A stretch of DNA of 64,000 bases from Campylobacterales bacterium (GCA_016938175.1 JAFGVE010000024.1:81075-145074); one strand, 5' to 3'. Positions 1 to 8,944 are shown, numbered from the stretch's first letter. A program made the numbers and translations. The notes: generated from the sequence alone by a model not told the origin.

Positions 1-1313
1 ATAGAGACTCTGCCTCTACTTTCAAGTATCTCTTTGTAGTTTGTCTGGTATGAAATAAGTCCTACAACACCAGTTTTAAGGGTGTTGAGTGTGAAGGTGA
101 GTTTGTATTCGTATTTTAGCTCTTCCATAACAGTTTTTACAGTTTCTCGAATTTTTTCAAAGTCGTTTTCCGTAGCAAATTCAAACTCTATAAGATCATT
201 GACAATGCCATTTTTTTTACGTGAGTAGTTATAGAAAACTTTTGTAAAAACGTAGCTGTTTGGAATGTAGATAGTTCTTCCGACACTCTTTACCTCTTTG
301 ACGTTTGTATAGTCTTCTATCTCATTTAATTTCAACTTCATGAGAGAAATATCCGTAATGTCACCAATAGTATGTTTTGTTTCAAACTGCACCATAACTC
401 TGTCGCCTACACGGAGCATATTGCTAAAGAAGATATAAATCGCTGCAACGAGATTAAGAATAATCTCGCGTAATGCTATCGTAAGGGCCGCAGCAACTAC
501 ACTTAAAAACGTGATGATATATATAAAATCCTCCATATATCGAACAACGATATAGAGGAAAAGTCCCATATAAAAAATAATAGAAAGCACCTTTGAATAG
601 ATACCATGACTATCAGGGTAGAACTGTTTTTCAATAATTTTATAGATAAATAGAAGAATTTTGTAGAGAATAAAAAGCGCAATAACAATTACAAGAGTAA
701 TAATATGCTTTTGAAGCTTCTCTTGGTAATACTCAGCGTATCTTTTATCGAGCTCTGTTTTGAGCTCCATGAGATTTGTATATGTTTTGTTTATATTTTC
801 TGAGAAATCTTCAAAGTATTGTATATCTTCAATATCTACAGAACCTTTAGGGTTTTTTTTGTAGTAGCTATTGAGTAGAGAGTTTGCTTTGTTAAACTCG
901 TTCTTCATAAATATGAGTCTGTCTAGAACACGTGAGAGTTTCTGTTGTGATGTCTTATCGAAGTAGTCATAAGCAGTAATTGTAGGGAGTTCAAACTTAT
1001 AAGGTGCGAGTAGTGTTTCAAAACTCTTATTACGCTCATAGAGTGATAATTTTGACTTTTGTAACTCAAGACGACGATTTAACTTCTCCAAAGTTTCTGG
1101 TTTTTTTTGACTGTATTTTATTTTTTGTTCTATTTTTACAATATTGTTAATGGTAGTGTAGTAGTTTTTGTTATTAACGTAGGTTTTAATCCAGATATTT
1201 TTATTATCCCAGATGTTTTTTGATACTTCTGTGGACAGAGTAGCATTTGTCTCTGCATCATCTCCAAGAGCTACAGAGACAAATATAATGAAGGCATAAA
1301 AAAATCGTATCAC
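1..1313 (-). CDS. MscS-family mechanosensitive channel (partial)
   Basis: Small-conductance mechanosensitive ion channel family protein, incomplete because the 3' end lies left of the window; about 437 codons are visible. The start is a GTG overlapping the TGA of the upstream peptidase gene (GTGA). It opens with a hydrophobic signal-like segment (IRFFYAFIIFVSVALG), then a charged, probably coiled periplasmic region of about 200 residues. Several membrane segments follow, ending in the pore helix and MscS beta domain. The motif LREIILNLVAAIYIFFSNML followed by RVGDRV matches the MscS pore-lining helix and the start of the beta domain. Seen: continuous open frame and motif. Known: such channels release solutes on hypo-osmotic shock. 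Inferred: translational coupling to the RimK-like operon suggests a shared osmolyte-related job. Confidence 0.85.
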   Translation of the reverse strand, partial: MIRFFYAFIIFVSVALGDDAETNATLSTEVSKNIWDNKNIWIKTYVNNKNYYTTINNIVKIEQKIKYSQKKPETLEKLNRRLELQKSKLSLYERNKSFETLLAPYKFELPTITAYDYFDKTSQQKLSRVLDRLIFMKNEFNKANSLLNSYYKKNPKGSVDIEDIQYFEDFSENINKTYTNLMELKTELDKRYAEYYQEKLQKHIITLVIVIALFILYKILLFIYKIIEKQFYPDSHGIYSKVLSIIFYMGLFLYIVVRYMEDFIYIITFLSVVAAALTIALREIILNLVAAIYIFFSNMLRVGDRVMVQFETKHTIGDITDISLMKLKLNEIEDYTNVKEVKSVGRTIYIPNSYVFTKVFYNYSRKKNGIVNDLIEFEFATENDFEKIRETVKTVMEELKYEYKLTFTLNTLKTGVVGLISYQTNYKEILESRGRVS

Positions 1314-2362
1314 TCTTCTATAATCTCCTCGTTGTTAAGCTCTAGAAAATGATTTTCTTGAAGTGTCTCTTCAGAGAAGTATTCTATTTTTTCATCCGCA
1401 ATTTCAAGATCTTTGAACTTTGCTATATGAAAAATCGCATCTCCCTCTTGTATAAGAGGGATTTCTGATTTTCCTATAATGATGCCGTCAAAAGGAGCTA
1501 AAATAGGAAAACTTTGTTCTCCTAAAGGCTCGTCTATATAGGCGATAACTTCATCTTTATTTACTGTTTCACCCGCTGTTTTGAGTGTACGTATCATTCC
1601 ATTCTCAGTAGAGCGAATCCATCTGCTCACCTTTGTAATAATAGGAGTTCTGACTCTTTTTTTCTCTTTAAGTGGGGGTAGCATTGAGTTAGCTCGAAGT
1701 ACATTGACAATACCTCTTACCCCTATGCGAATACTTTGTTCATCAAAACGAAGTGCTTCACCGGCTTCATAAAGTAAAATTGGAATGCCGGCATCTTGGG
1801 CAGCAGCACGCAGTGAACCATCACGCAGAGCGGAGTGAAGAATTACAGGAGCTTCAAAGGCTTGGGCAAGTCGAAACGTATACTCATTTTCAAGATTTGT
1901 ACGAACCTGTGCAAGATTGGATTTATGTATAGAGGCAGTATGAAGATCTATTCCAAGATTAGATTTACTGACTATTTCATCAAAAAATATTTTTGCGACA
2001 CGCGCAGCAAGAGAGCCTTTTGAACTTCCCGGAAAACTTCTGTTTAAGTCTCTTCTGTCTGGAAGATAACGGGAGAGGTTCATCATTCCATAAACATTGA
2101 CTACAGGGACTAAAATAATAGTTCCTCGGAGTTTTTTGAGAATACTGAGTTTTTTAAAGCGTCTTATTATCTCTATACCGTTGAGTTCATCTCCGTGAAT
2201 TGTCGCACTTACAAAGACAACAGGACCACTTTTTCTTCCACGTAAAACGTGGACTCGCAAATGCGTAGGTGTATTGTAGAGTTTTGGAAGTTCTATATTT
2301 ATAGTTGTACTTGTTCCCCGAGCTATCTCTACACCGCCAATGGAAAACTTTTCAGTAGGCAT
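1310..2362 (-). CDS. Succinylglutamate desuccinylase/aspartoacylase family protein (M14-like)
   Basis: A 350-residue zinc-dependent deacylase/carboxypeptidase of the AstE/AspA family. The sequence shows HGDELNG (zinc ligands H and E) near residue 57, DLNRSFPG near 105, and DLHTAS (third zinc ligand) near 139. A C-terminal barrel-sandwich-like region of about 90 residues (TAGETVNKDEVIAYID) is typical of the longer members. It sits one base downstream of the RimK-like ligase gene and its stop overlaps the channel start. Known: family members cleave N-acyl amino acids or gamma-glutamyl-type bonds. Inferred: it may trim or remove the product of the neighbouring ATP-grasp ligase. The true substrate is not evident. 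Confidence 0.88.
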   Translation of the reverse strand: MPTEKFSIGGVEIARGTSTTINIELPKLYNTPTHLRVHVLRGRKSGPVVFVSATIHGDELNGIEIIRRFKKLSILKKLRGTIILVPVVNVYGMMNLSRYLPDRRDLNRSFPGSSKGSLAARVAKIFFDEIVSKSNLGIDLHTASIHKSNLAQVRTNLENEYTFRLAQAFEAPVILHSALRDGSLRAAAQDAGIPILLYEAGEALRFDEQSIRIGVRGIVNVLRANSMLPPLKEKKRVRTPIITKVSRWIRSTENGMIRTLKTAGETVNKDEVIAYIDEPLGEQSFPILAPFDGIIIGKSEIPLIQEGDAIFHIAKFKDLEIADEKIEYFSEETLQENHFLELNNEEIIEE

Positions 2363-2363
2363 T

Positions 2364-3296
2364 TTATGCTCCTATACTGTCTCGCTTAATACGTTTTTTC
2401 TTCACAGTAGTTGCTGATTTTGGAGTGACATTTTGAGCGATATAGTCCATTACCTTACCTGCTATATCTATTTTGGTAGATTTTTCTATACCCTCTAGTC
2501 CAGGGGAAGAGTTAACTTCCATAACAAGAGGTCCACGAGATGATGGAATCATATCAACACCACAAACACCAAGTCCCATAGCTTTTGCTGCTGCTAGTGC
2601 CATACTTTTTTCTTTGCGGTTAAGTTTATAAGCAGTTGCACTTCCGCCTTGGTGAAGGTTTGAGCGAAAATCTCCCTCAGCACCTTGACGTTTCATAGCT
2701 CCTACGACTTCTCCGCCAACAACGAAAGCACGTATATCCGCCCCGCCTGCCTCTTCGATAAACTCTTGTATTAAAAGATTGACATCCATCCCGTAAAAGG
2801 CATCAAGTACAGATTTTGCAGCTTTTTCTGTGTCAACTAAAACCACACCGACACCCTGTGTACCTTCTAAGATTTTTAAAACAAGAGGTGCTCCGCCACT
2901 CAGGGCAATAACATCTTTTGCACTCGATTTATTTGAGGCAAAAACTGTTTTAGGCATATCTACGTTATGTTTTGAGAGCACTTGCATACTTCTGAGTTTG
3001 TCTCTACTTCTTGCAATGGCTAAGTTTCCTGAAGTTGAAAAAACATCCATCATTTCAAAGTGGCGTACCATTGCCGTTCCGTAAAATGTTCTACTCGCAC
3101 CTATTCTTGGGATAATAGCATCTGGTTTTGGTAACTGCTTTCCAAGATAGTTTATGTGTAACTCTCCCTTCATAATCTCAATACTACACTGTAGATAGTC
3201 AATAACTTCTACTTTCCATCCTCTCTCTTTAGCCGCTTCGACCAACCTTTGTGTTGAGTAGAGTGTCTCATTTCTAGAGAGTATATAAACTAGCAT
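2364..3296 (-). CDS. rimK: RimK-family ATP-grasp ligase
   Basis: ATP-grasp amino-acid ligase of the RimK (ribosomal protein S6 glutamate ligase) type, 310 residues against about 300 for E. coli RimK. Visible motifs are IPRIGAS near residue 63, the ATP-grasp lysine in LVLKILEGTQGVGV near 140-150, FIEEAGGADIRAFVVGG near 180-195, and the magnesium-binding VMEVNSSPG near 265. The C-terminal tail is basic (KKKRIKRD). Its start overlaps the upstream RimB-like protease stop by seven bases, and the aspartoacylase gene follows after one base. Known: RimK adds glutamates to the S6 C-terminus or makes polyglutamate. The real target here could instead be a peptide or an osmolyte. Confidence 0.9.
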   Translation of the reverse strand: MLVYILSRNETLYSTQRLVEAAKERGWKVEVIDYLQCSIEIMKGELHINYLGKQLPKPDAIIPRIGASRTFYGTAMVRHFEMMDVFSTSGNLAIARSRDKLRSMQVLSKHNVDMPKTVFASNKSSAKDVIALSGGAPLVLKILEGTQGVGVVLVDTEKAAKSVLDAFYGMDVNLLIQEFIEEAGGADIRAFVVGGEVVGAMKRQGAEGDFRSNLHQGGSATAYKLNRKEKSMALAAAKAMGLGVCGVDMIPSSRGPLVMEVNSSPGLEGIEKSTKIDIAGKVMDYIAQNVTPKSATTVKKKRIKRDSIGA

Positions 3297-3736
3297 AATT
3301 TTCCTTTTTTATTTTGTGTTGTTTCGTTGTTGTGTGCAATGTACTCTTGTGAGACATCTACTAAAAATTTACCGCTTAAAAATTTTCTGCCTATAAGCAT
3401 AGGGTATCGCATATCGGCTCTGTTTGTTAATGATATTACAGTTGTATATTTTTTACCAAAAAAGTGTACATCCACTTTTATCGTTGGTCTCTCTTGAAGT
3501 TCTCCATTTGAGCTTCTGACACGTTTTACAGTGTGAAGAGGGAGTGTCAGCCTTTTACCATGATATGCTTCATGCACTTCATCCAAAAGTGAAAAAGTAA
3601 CGTATCCCTCTTTTGATAGGTCAATGTTATCACAATGAAGTGCATTTGAATCAGCTCCGGTGTCTACCTTTGCATCCAAGTCGACAAGTTCCAAATCCAA
3701 TATAGTGATTCTCTCTTTTCGTCCAACGATTTTCAT
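3290..3736 (-). CDS. rimB: RimB-like retropepsin-type protease (ATP-dependent zinc protease family)
   Basis: A 148-residue protein with a retropepsin-like fold, annotated in many genomes as ATP-dependent zinc protease or RimK/LysX-associated protein. The aspartic protease signature VDTGADSNALH lies near residues 24-34, and RYPMLIGRKFL near 115-125 matches the family's second conserved block. The start at 3736 is preferred over an upstream ATG at 3751 because an AAAGGT Shine-Dalgarno sits at the right distance before it. It is the first gene of a four-gene minus-strand operon with RimK, an aspartoacylase-like enzyme and an MscS channel. Known: in Pseudomonas, RimB modulates RimK activity. The same role is inferred here. 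Confidence 0.85.
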   Translation of the reverse strand: MKIVGRKERITILDLELVDLDAKVDTGADSNALHCDNIDLSKEGYVTFSLLDEVHEAYHGKRLTLPLHTVKRVRSSNGELQERPTIKVDVHFFGKKYTTVISLTNRADMRYPMLIGRKFLSGKFLVDVSQEYIAHNNETTQNKKGKLC

Positions 3737-3937
3737 TCTGTGACCTTTCATTAAATCTCTGTTTATTTTATCTTTTCAAGCCTTAAGTTTTATATTTAGT
3801 ATAAATATTTAAATCCATTCAGACTTTCAAAAGCAAAATTATATACCTAATGTTCAAACTTTACTCATCTTTTTACAAGAAAAAACTGCTAAAATTATTG
3901 GATTAAAAAAACGTTAAATATGTAAAGAAAGGTTTGT

Positions 3938-5305
3938 ATGGAAATTACTCAAGAAGAATTAGATCAACTAGTAGATATGGTCTTTTTAGAGATAAACCAG
4001 TTTAAAAATGAGAATAGCACCATTCACCCTTACGATATATCTGAACAGCTTTTAGAGATACGTGATAAAGACAAAGAAACTTATGTAAGTGTCATAAAAA
4101 AGATTCCGCATGAACTTTTTGCAGAGATACTCTCGGAGATGCCGGAGTATGCTCAAGAAGAGATAAGTGAGCTTCTAAGTACAAAAAAAATTGCAGATAT
4201 CGCTTCAAAAATGGATACCGATGATGCTGCAAGCTTCTTACAAAACATTAGTGAAGATCATGAAGAGGTAGCTCAGGGGATTTTAGAGCGTTTTGATGAA
4301 GAGGATAAGGAGATTATCCAACAGCTCATGTCTTATGAAGAGGACGAAGCTGGTTCTTATATGCAAACAGAGCTTTTTGATGCAAATATAGACGATAATA
4401 TAGGTCTTGCAATCAAAAAATTAAAAATGCTCAAAGAGGCAAATGAAGTCGATAATATCTGGCATGTTCATATTACAGATAAATCCCATAAATATCTCGG
4501 TTCAGTTGGATTAGAAGAGTTAATTATTTTTGAACACTCACTTAGCTTTGAAGATATACCTTTTGAGAAGTATAAAAATTACTATGTCAATCATAAGGCT
4601 GAGATTAAAGATGTTGTCGAAATGTTTACTAACTATAACCTCAGTTCAATTGCTGTTGTAAATGATGATAACATACTTCTTGGGCGTATCACATCTGATG
4701 ATATTTATGACATTATTCAAGAGACTGCAACAGAGCAAATCTATAATCTTGCAGGGGTTAATGATGTTGCAGAACAGGATGAAGATATGTTTGCTATTGG
4801 AAAAACACGTGCTATATGGCTTGGATTTAACCTAATTACAGCTATTGCCGCTTCTTTGGTTATCGGAATTTTTGATACGACTATACAGTCTTTAGTTGCT
4901 TTGGCGATACTTATGCCAATAGTTGCTTCAATGGGTGGAAATGCTGGAACGCAAACTCTGACAGTTACGGTTCGTCAGATGGCACTAGGTGATATTGCAG
5001 GAGAGGATGCCAGAAGAACTATCTATAAAGAGGTTTTTATCTCTTTGGCAAATGGTTTTTTATTTGCGGTAGTTATAGGACTTATCGCTTACTTTTGGTT
5101 TCACATTCCTCTTCTGGGATTAGTTATCGCTATCTCTATGATAGTCAATCTTTTAAGTGCCGGTTTTTTTGGAAGTGTTATACCGCTTATCTTGCAAAGA
5201 GCTGGAATTGATCCAGCGATTGGAAGTACGGTACTTTTAACAACTGTTACTGATGTCGTAGGATTTTTCAGTTTTTTAGGTTTAGCGACACTTATACTGC
5301 TATAA
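3938..5305 (+). CDS. mgtE: Magnesium transporter MgtE
   Basis: Homodimeric Mg2+ channel/transporter of the inner membrane, 455 residues, a normal MgtE length. Order of domains: an acidic N-terminal helical domain (about 35-135, with EMPEYAQEEI and MDTDDAASFL), a tandem CBS domain pair (about 140-260, SIAVVNDDNILLGRITSDD), and a C-terminal five-helix membrane domain (about 285-455). The last contains VASMGGNAGTQTL, the conserved pore-region motif. A GAAAGG Shine-Dalgarno precedes the ATG. It is followed after ten bases by a cation/proton antiporter, suggesting a divalent-cation homeostasis operon. The cytosolic acidic and CBS domains are the known Mg2+ sensor that closes the channel. Confidence 0.95.
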   Translation: MEITQEELDQLVDMVFLEINQFKNENSTIHPYDISEQLLEIRDKDKETYVSVIKKIPHELFAEILSEMPEYAQEEISELLSTKKIADIASKMDTDDAASFLQNISEDHEEVAQGILERFDEEDKEIIQQLMSYEEDEAGSYMQTELFDANIDDNIGLAIKKLKMLKEANEVDNIWHVHITDKSHKYLGSVGLEELIIFEHSLSFEDIPFEKYKNYYVNHKAEIKDVVEMFTNYNLSSIAVVNDDNILLGRITSDDIYDIIQETATEQIYNLAGVNDVAEQDEDMFAIGKTRAIWLGFNLITAIAASLVIGIFDTTIQSLVALAILMPIVASMGGNAGTQTLTVTVRQMALGDIAGEDARRTIYKEVFISLANGFLFAVVIGLIAYFWFHIPLLGLVIAISMIVNLLSAGFFGSVIPLILQRAGIDPAIGSTVLLTTVTDVVGFFSFLGLATLILL

Positions 5306-5315
5306 AGGAGTTTAG

Positions 5316-6488
5316 ATGGAAGTTCAAGGGAAAAAAGAGGATAGGCGGTTACGCTATTTTATTGAGGACTACTGGGATATATTTCTGGGTGTACTTGCTA
5401 TTCTCGTAGCGTTTTATTTTCATAAATCCGGACAGGGTGGTATGGCTACTCTTTTTGCTGCTATAGGTATTGGGAGCCTCTCTTTAACGGTTGCTGAGGT
5501 AGCAGAGATTCTTTCAGAACGGTTCCAAGAGCCATATGGTAGTTTTGTACTTACTTTTAGCGCCGTAATTGTTGAGATAATTCTGCTTTATATTATTTTA
5601 TTACAGGTTAATAGTGATCCAAACGTAGTAAGTACAGTCAAGGGCGGGATAATTGCAGCTGTAATAGTCGACATGAATGTTCTTCTTGGTCTTGCAGTAT
5701 TTTTAGGTGGACTACGTTTTACGGAACAAGAGCACAATAAAGAGACATCAAGCGCTTATACAACAATTCTATTTGTGACAAGTGTGGCTCTATTAGTCCC
5801 GAGTTTGCTTAATCAGAGTCAGCATACTCGTGCAACTATTGAGGATGCTTCTGTACTTATCGCCATTTTGTTGATGATTTTTTATTTTTTTATTGTTATA
5901 TTTCAAACAAAGACACATACACACTTCTTTAAACAGACTGCAAGAAGCCGTATTTTTCGTTTAAAACGTAAGATGGAACAGCAGAGTGAAGAGAGTGATG
6001 AAAGTACGCAGACAGATGATTATATATTTGAAAAGTTTAACAATCTTGGACTTATTTTTTCAATGTTTATATTTATTGCGACTATTGCGCTTGGAGCGGA
6101 AGTATTTGCAAAAGATGGTGTAGAGCTTGCACGAGAAAATGGTATTTCTGCTGCACTATCAGGACTACTTATCGCTATAGTTGCAGTCTCACCTGAGATA
6201 ATTACTGCTATTAAGGCGGCAAAAAATGATGAAATTCAAAGAGTTATCAATATCGCAATGGGTGCATCAACAGTCTCTATTCTCTTGACTGTTCCTATAC
6301 TTGTAGCGTTAGCTTACGCAAGTGGAATTCGCCTTACACTTGATTTTACACCACTTGAGATAGGTGCTTTGATTTTAACTATTGTACTTGCATGGAAGAC
6401 TACAGATGAGGGACAGACAAACTACTTTGAGGGTATTTCACACTTGATGTTTTTTGCTGCATTTACCATTATCGCAATTTACTATTAG
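5316..6488 (+). CDS. ChaA-like calcium/sodium:proton antiporter (CaCA superfamily)
   Basis: Integral membrane antiporter of 390 residues with about eleven hydrophobic segments. Two internal repeats carry the acidic alpha motifs: FSAVIVEIILLYII near residue 90 in the first half and AVSPEIITAIKAAKNDEIQR near 290 in the second. GLAVFLGGLRFTEQEHN near 125 resembles the ChaA signature. A charged cytoplasmic loop (about 205-235, rich in Glu, Ser and Gln) separates the halves. Known: ChaA exchanges Ca2+, Na+ or K+ for protons. The downstream spacing to the Bax-like gene is only eight bases, so MgtE, antiporter and cell-wall hydrolase are probably cotranscribed. Which ion is moved cannot be read from the sequence. 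Confidence 0.85.
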   Translation: MEVQGKKEDRRLRYFIEDYWDIFLGVLAILVAFYFHKSGQGGMATLFAAIGIGSLSLTVAEVAEILSERFQEPYGSFVLTFSAVIVEIILLYIILLQVNSDPNVVSTVKGGIIAAVIVDMNVLLGLAVFLGGLRFTEQEHNKETSSAYTTILFVTSVALLVPSLLNQSQHTRATIEDASVLIAILLMIFYFFIVIFQTKTHTHFFKQTARSRIFRLKRKMEQQSEESDESTQTDDYIFEKFNNLGLIFSMFIFIATIALGAEVFAKDGVELARENGISAALSGLLIAIVAVSPEIITAIKAAKNDEIQRVINIAMGASTVSILLTVPILVALAYASGIRLTLDFTPLEIGALILTIVLAWKTTDEGQTNYFEGISHLMFFAAFTIIAIYY

Positions 6489-6496
6489 GAGTCATT

Positions 6497-7165
6497 ATGC
6501 ATTATCTTTCTGTTATTTTACTGTTGGGTACATTGGTAAGTGCAAGCGAACTTCCAAAGTATAGTGCTGAAGTTGTGCCAAAAAAGATGTCTGTTAAGAG
6601 TAAAAAGGTTCGTTTTTATGCACTTGTAAATCCCCCAGTACAAAAGGTACATGCTGAGTTGCTACAACTTTTTAAATCTGTGAAAGAGGATATAAAGCTC
6701 AAGAGAAATCTTGCAAAAAGAGATATGTTGAAAAAAGCTTATAAAGTGACTACAGATGAGCAACTGCTCTATGCACTTAAACCTCACCCACAAAGTATCA
6801 CTTTGGCACAGGGTGCTATGGAGAGTTCTTGGGGGACTTCACGTTTTTTTGTTGAAGCAAAAAATATTTTTGGAATGTGGAGTGTAAATCCTAAAGAGCC
6901 TCGTATTCCTGCAGGTGTTAAACGTAAAAATGGCAAGCAGGTCTGGGTGAAAAAATTTGCAACTCTTGAAGAATCTGTACGTGCGTACTATAAAACTATG
7001 GGACGTGCAAAGGCTTACAGAGCATTTCGTTTAGCCCGTTACGTTACAAATAATCCTTATGAGATAGTGCCAACTCTTAATACATATTCAGAAATGAAAG
7101 AGGAGTATCCTCTTGAGTTGGCAGCTCTTATTCGCTATAACAAATTACAAAGGTATGATAAGTAG
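6497..7165 (+). CDS. Bax-like glucosaminidase-domain protein
   Basis: Exported peptidoglycan hydrolase candidate of 222 residues with a short hydrophobic N-terminal signal (LSVILLLGTLVSAS). The glucosaminidase (GH73, Bax-type) domain spans about residues 80-215. The catalytic glutamate lies in AQGAMESSWGTSRFF near 105, followed by AKNIFGMWS and the VRAYYKTMGRAKAYRAFR region typical of E. coli Bax. Known: these enzymes cut the glycan backbone between N-acetylglucosamine and N-acetylmuramic acid. It lies between the antiporter and a beta-barrel protein gene with only a few bases on each side. This is a solid family call; the physiological role is unknown. Confidence 0.88.
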   Translation: MHYLSVILLLGTLVSASELPKYSAEVVPKKMSVKSKKVRFYALVNPPVQKVHAELLQLFKSVKEDIKLKRNLAKRDMLKKAYKVTTDEQLLYALKPHPQSITLAQGAMESSWGTSRFFVEAKNIFGMWSVNPKEPRIPAGVKRKNGKQVWVKKFATLEESVRAYYKTMGRAKAYRAFRLARYVTNNPYEIVPTLNTYSEMKEEYPLELAALIRYNKLQRYDK

Positions 7166-7168
7166 GAT

Positions 7169-7912
7169 ATGAAATTATTCATTTTAATGTTTTTCGTTTT
7201 TGAGTCGCTTTTTGGCATTGTTTCGGTAAAACCGATGGAAATAGGAGAACAAAAAGGTACACATGGAAATGTAGGGCTCTCTTTTGAAACAAAAAGAGGA
7301 AATACAATAAGAGATAACTATAAAGCTTCAGCAAAACTCTCTTACGATCATGGAGAAGATTATCTCTCATGGGCAGAGATTTCGGGTGAGTATGGTGCAA
7401 CAGCATATAATGAAGACACAAATAAACTCTATGCACATCTACGTTATATACGTGCTATTACAAAAGAGAGTGTTAGAGGGGAAGCCTTCTTTCAAATTCA
7501 AGAGGACAAATTTCGTTTAATTCAAAATAGAACACTCTTGGGCGGTGGTGGACGTTTTAAAATTTTTGAGTTATTTAAAGATGCAAAAGGGTATTTCGGT
7601 CTTGGTGGTTTTTATGAGTATATGGCTTATAGTGACTCGAGTCCAGTTGAAAATAATTTTCGTGTAAACAGCTATTTTACCTATACGATGAAGTTTAACA
7701 CTACATCCAATTTTACATACTCGTTTTTAGTACAACCAAAAATTGATGATTTTAGTGACTATGTGGATTCTCATAGAATCTCCTTAGAGATTATGGTCTA
7801 TAAAGAGCTCTATTTGAATTTTCAACTCACCTATGAAAACGATACAAAACCTGTACCAAACGTAGAAAACTACGACTTCTCACAAACAACGGCTTTTGTA
7901 TATAAGTTTTAA
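7169..7912 (+). CDS. Putative outer-membrane beta-barrel protein
   Basis: A 247-residue protein of unrecognised family. An N-terminal signal peptide (KLFILMFFVFESLFGIVSV) is followed by alternating hydrophobic and polar stretches rich in Tyr, Phe, Ser and Thr, for example YLSWAEISGEYGATAY and YSFLVQPKIDDF. The protein ends in TTAFVYKF, with the terminal phenylalanine used by the BAM machinery to recognise outer-membrane barrels. A barrel of about ten to twelve strands fits the length. It abuts the Bax-like hydrolase gene by three bases, so the two may act together at the cell envelope. Function cannot be assigned. Confidence 0.7.
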   Translation: MKLFILMFFVFESLFGIVSVKPMEIGEQKGTHGNVGLSFETKRGNTIRDNYKASAKLSYDHGEDYLSWAEISGEYGATAYNEDTNKLYAHLRYIRAITKESVRGEAFFQIQEDKFRLIQNRTLLGGGGRFKIFELFKDAKGYFGLGGFYEYMAYSDSSPVENNFRVNSYFTYTMKFNTTSNFTYSFLVQPKIDDFSDYVDSHRISLEIMVYKELYLNFQLTYENDTKPVPNVENYDFSQTTAFVYKF

Positions 7913-7917
7913 AAATT

Positions 7918-8715
7918 TTACTGCATTTTATTCTTTTTCATCAGTGCAAGCTCCTCGCTTGCAGTAAAAACAATCTCTTTATCTATAGTGTAGTCGAGGT
8001 TTCTGTTTTTCCCTTCATAGTCTATTTGTGAAAGTATAAGTTTCATAGTCTCAACTCTGGCTCTATGTTTATCATCTGAACGTATAACGTTCCAAGGTGC
8101 CAAGTCGTGACTTGTCTGTTTAAGCATCTGGTATTTTACATCTGTAAACTGTCCCCACATGCTTTGAGCCTGAAGGTCTATTTCACTTAGTTTCCATTGT
8201 CTAAGAGGGTCTGTACGTCTCTGTTCAAAGCGTAAGGATTGTTTATCTTTAGTAACACTAAAGTAGAGTTTCAAGACAGTTGTTCCCTCTTCAATAATTG
8301 CTTGCTCAAAAGGAACAACGTATTTCATAAAGAGTTCATACTCTTTTTGTGTACAAAAACCAAAAACAGGCTCTACCATTGCACGGTTATACCAGCTTCT
8401 ATCGAAGAGAATAACTTTTCCTGCATCTGGAAGGTGCTTAACATAGCGTTGAAAGTACCACTGTGTTTTCTCTTCTTGTGTTGGCTTTCCAAGAGCTATA
8501 ATCTTGTAATGTTTTGGATTCATGTACCTACTGACACTTCCAATTACACTCCCTTTGCCGGCTGCATCGCGTCCTTCAAAAAGTACGACAAGTTTTAGTT
8601 GGTGTTTTTCTATATGTTGCTGTAGTTTAACAAGTTCCGCTTGGTAAGGTTCAAGAAGAAGCGTCTCTTCATAAGAGAGTAGGGCTTCTTCTTCTTGTGC
8701 TGGCGTTAATGGCAT
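7918..8715 (-). CDS. ppk2: Polyphosphate kinase 2 (PPK2)
   Basis: PPK2-family enzyme of 265 residues, a one-domain member of normal size. It transfers phosphate between polyphosphate and nucleotides. The Walker A-like motif VLFEGRDAAGKGSVIG lies near residues 44-60, and the lid/Walker B region ILFDRSWYNRAMVEPVFGFC near 103-123. WQFQ-type aromatic residues around QWYFQRYVKHLP also fit. It is convergent with the beta-barrel gene (six bases between stops). The small [2Fe-2S] protein gene lies just upstream on the same strand, 13 bases away. Direction (polyphosphate-driven nucleotide synthesis or the reverse) and GDP/ADP preference are not decided by the sequence. Confidence 0.93.
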   Translation of the reverse strand: MPLTPAQEEEALLSYEETLLLEPYQAELVKLQQHIEKHQLKLVVLFEGRDAAGKGSVIGSVSRYMNPKHYKIIALGKPTQEEKTQWYFQRYVKHLPDAGKVILFDRSWYNRAMVEPVFGFCTQKEYELFMKYVVPFEQAIIEEGTTVLKLYFSVTKDKQSLRFEQRRTDPLRQWKLSEIDLQAQSMWGQFTDVKYQMLKQTSHDLAPWNVIRSDDKHRARVETMKLILSQIDYEGKNRNLDYTIDKEIVFTASEELALMKKNKMQ

Positions 8716-8728
8716 CTGTATGCTCCTT

Positions 8729-8944
8729 TTAACTCTTTTTTGCTAAAGATAGAGCTAGAGGAAGATTTAAACCATCATTGTTATAACCTTCATCATGACA
8801 AGATTCACATTTGTCACCGACAGGACAGACACTATTTTCTAAGAGTTCTTGCATTGTCATAATGTTGTTTTCTTTAATGTGTTTTATAAGTTCTTCAAAT
8901 GTTACCGAGTTACAAATACATACTTCTGTTTTTAAATCTATCAT
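8729..8944 (-). CDS. BFD-like [2Fe-2S] protein
   Basis: A 71-residue protein with four conserved cysteines in the bacterioferritin-associated ferredoxin (BFD) pattern: CICNSVT at residues 8-14, then CPVGDKCESC near 39-48. This places the CxC pair and a later Cys cluster as expected for a [2Fe-2S] site, and TFEELIKHIKENNI is the usual short helix between them. The C-terminal part (LNLPLALSLAKKS) has no domain. Known: BFD-like domains deliver electrons to bacterioferritin or occur in nitrite reductase and other redox enzymes. No bacterioferritin gene is nearby, so the partner is unknown. It probably shares a transcript with ppk2. Confidence 0.75.
   Translation of the reverse strand: MIDLKTEVCICNSVTFEELIKHIKENNIMTMQELLENSVCPVGDKCESCHDEGYNNDGLNLPLALSLAKKS

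Noticed and set aside
503..688. Minus-strand 61-codon frame at the left edge
   Set aside because: It lies out of frame inside the MscS-type channel gene, which is open from 1313 to the edge.
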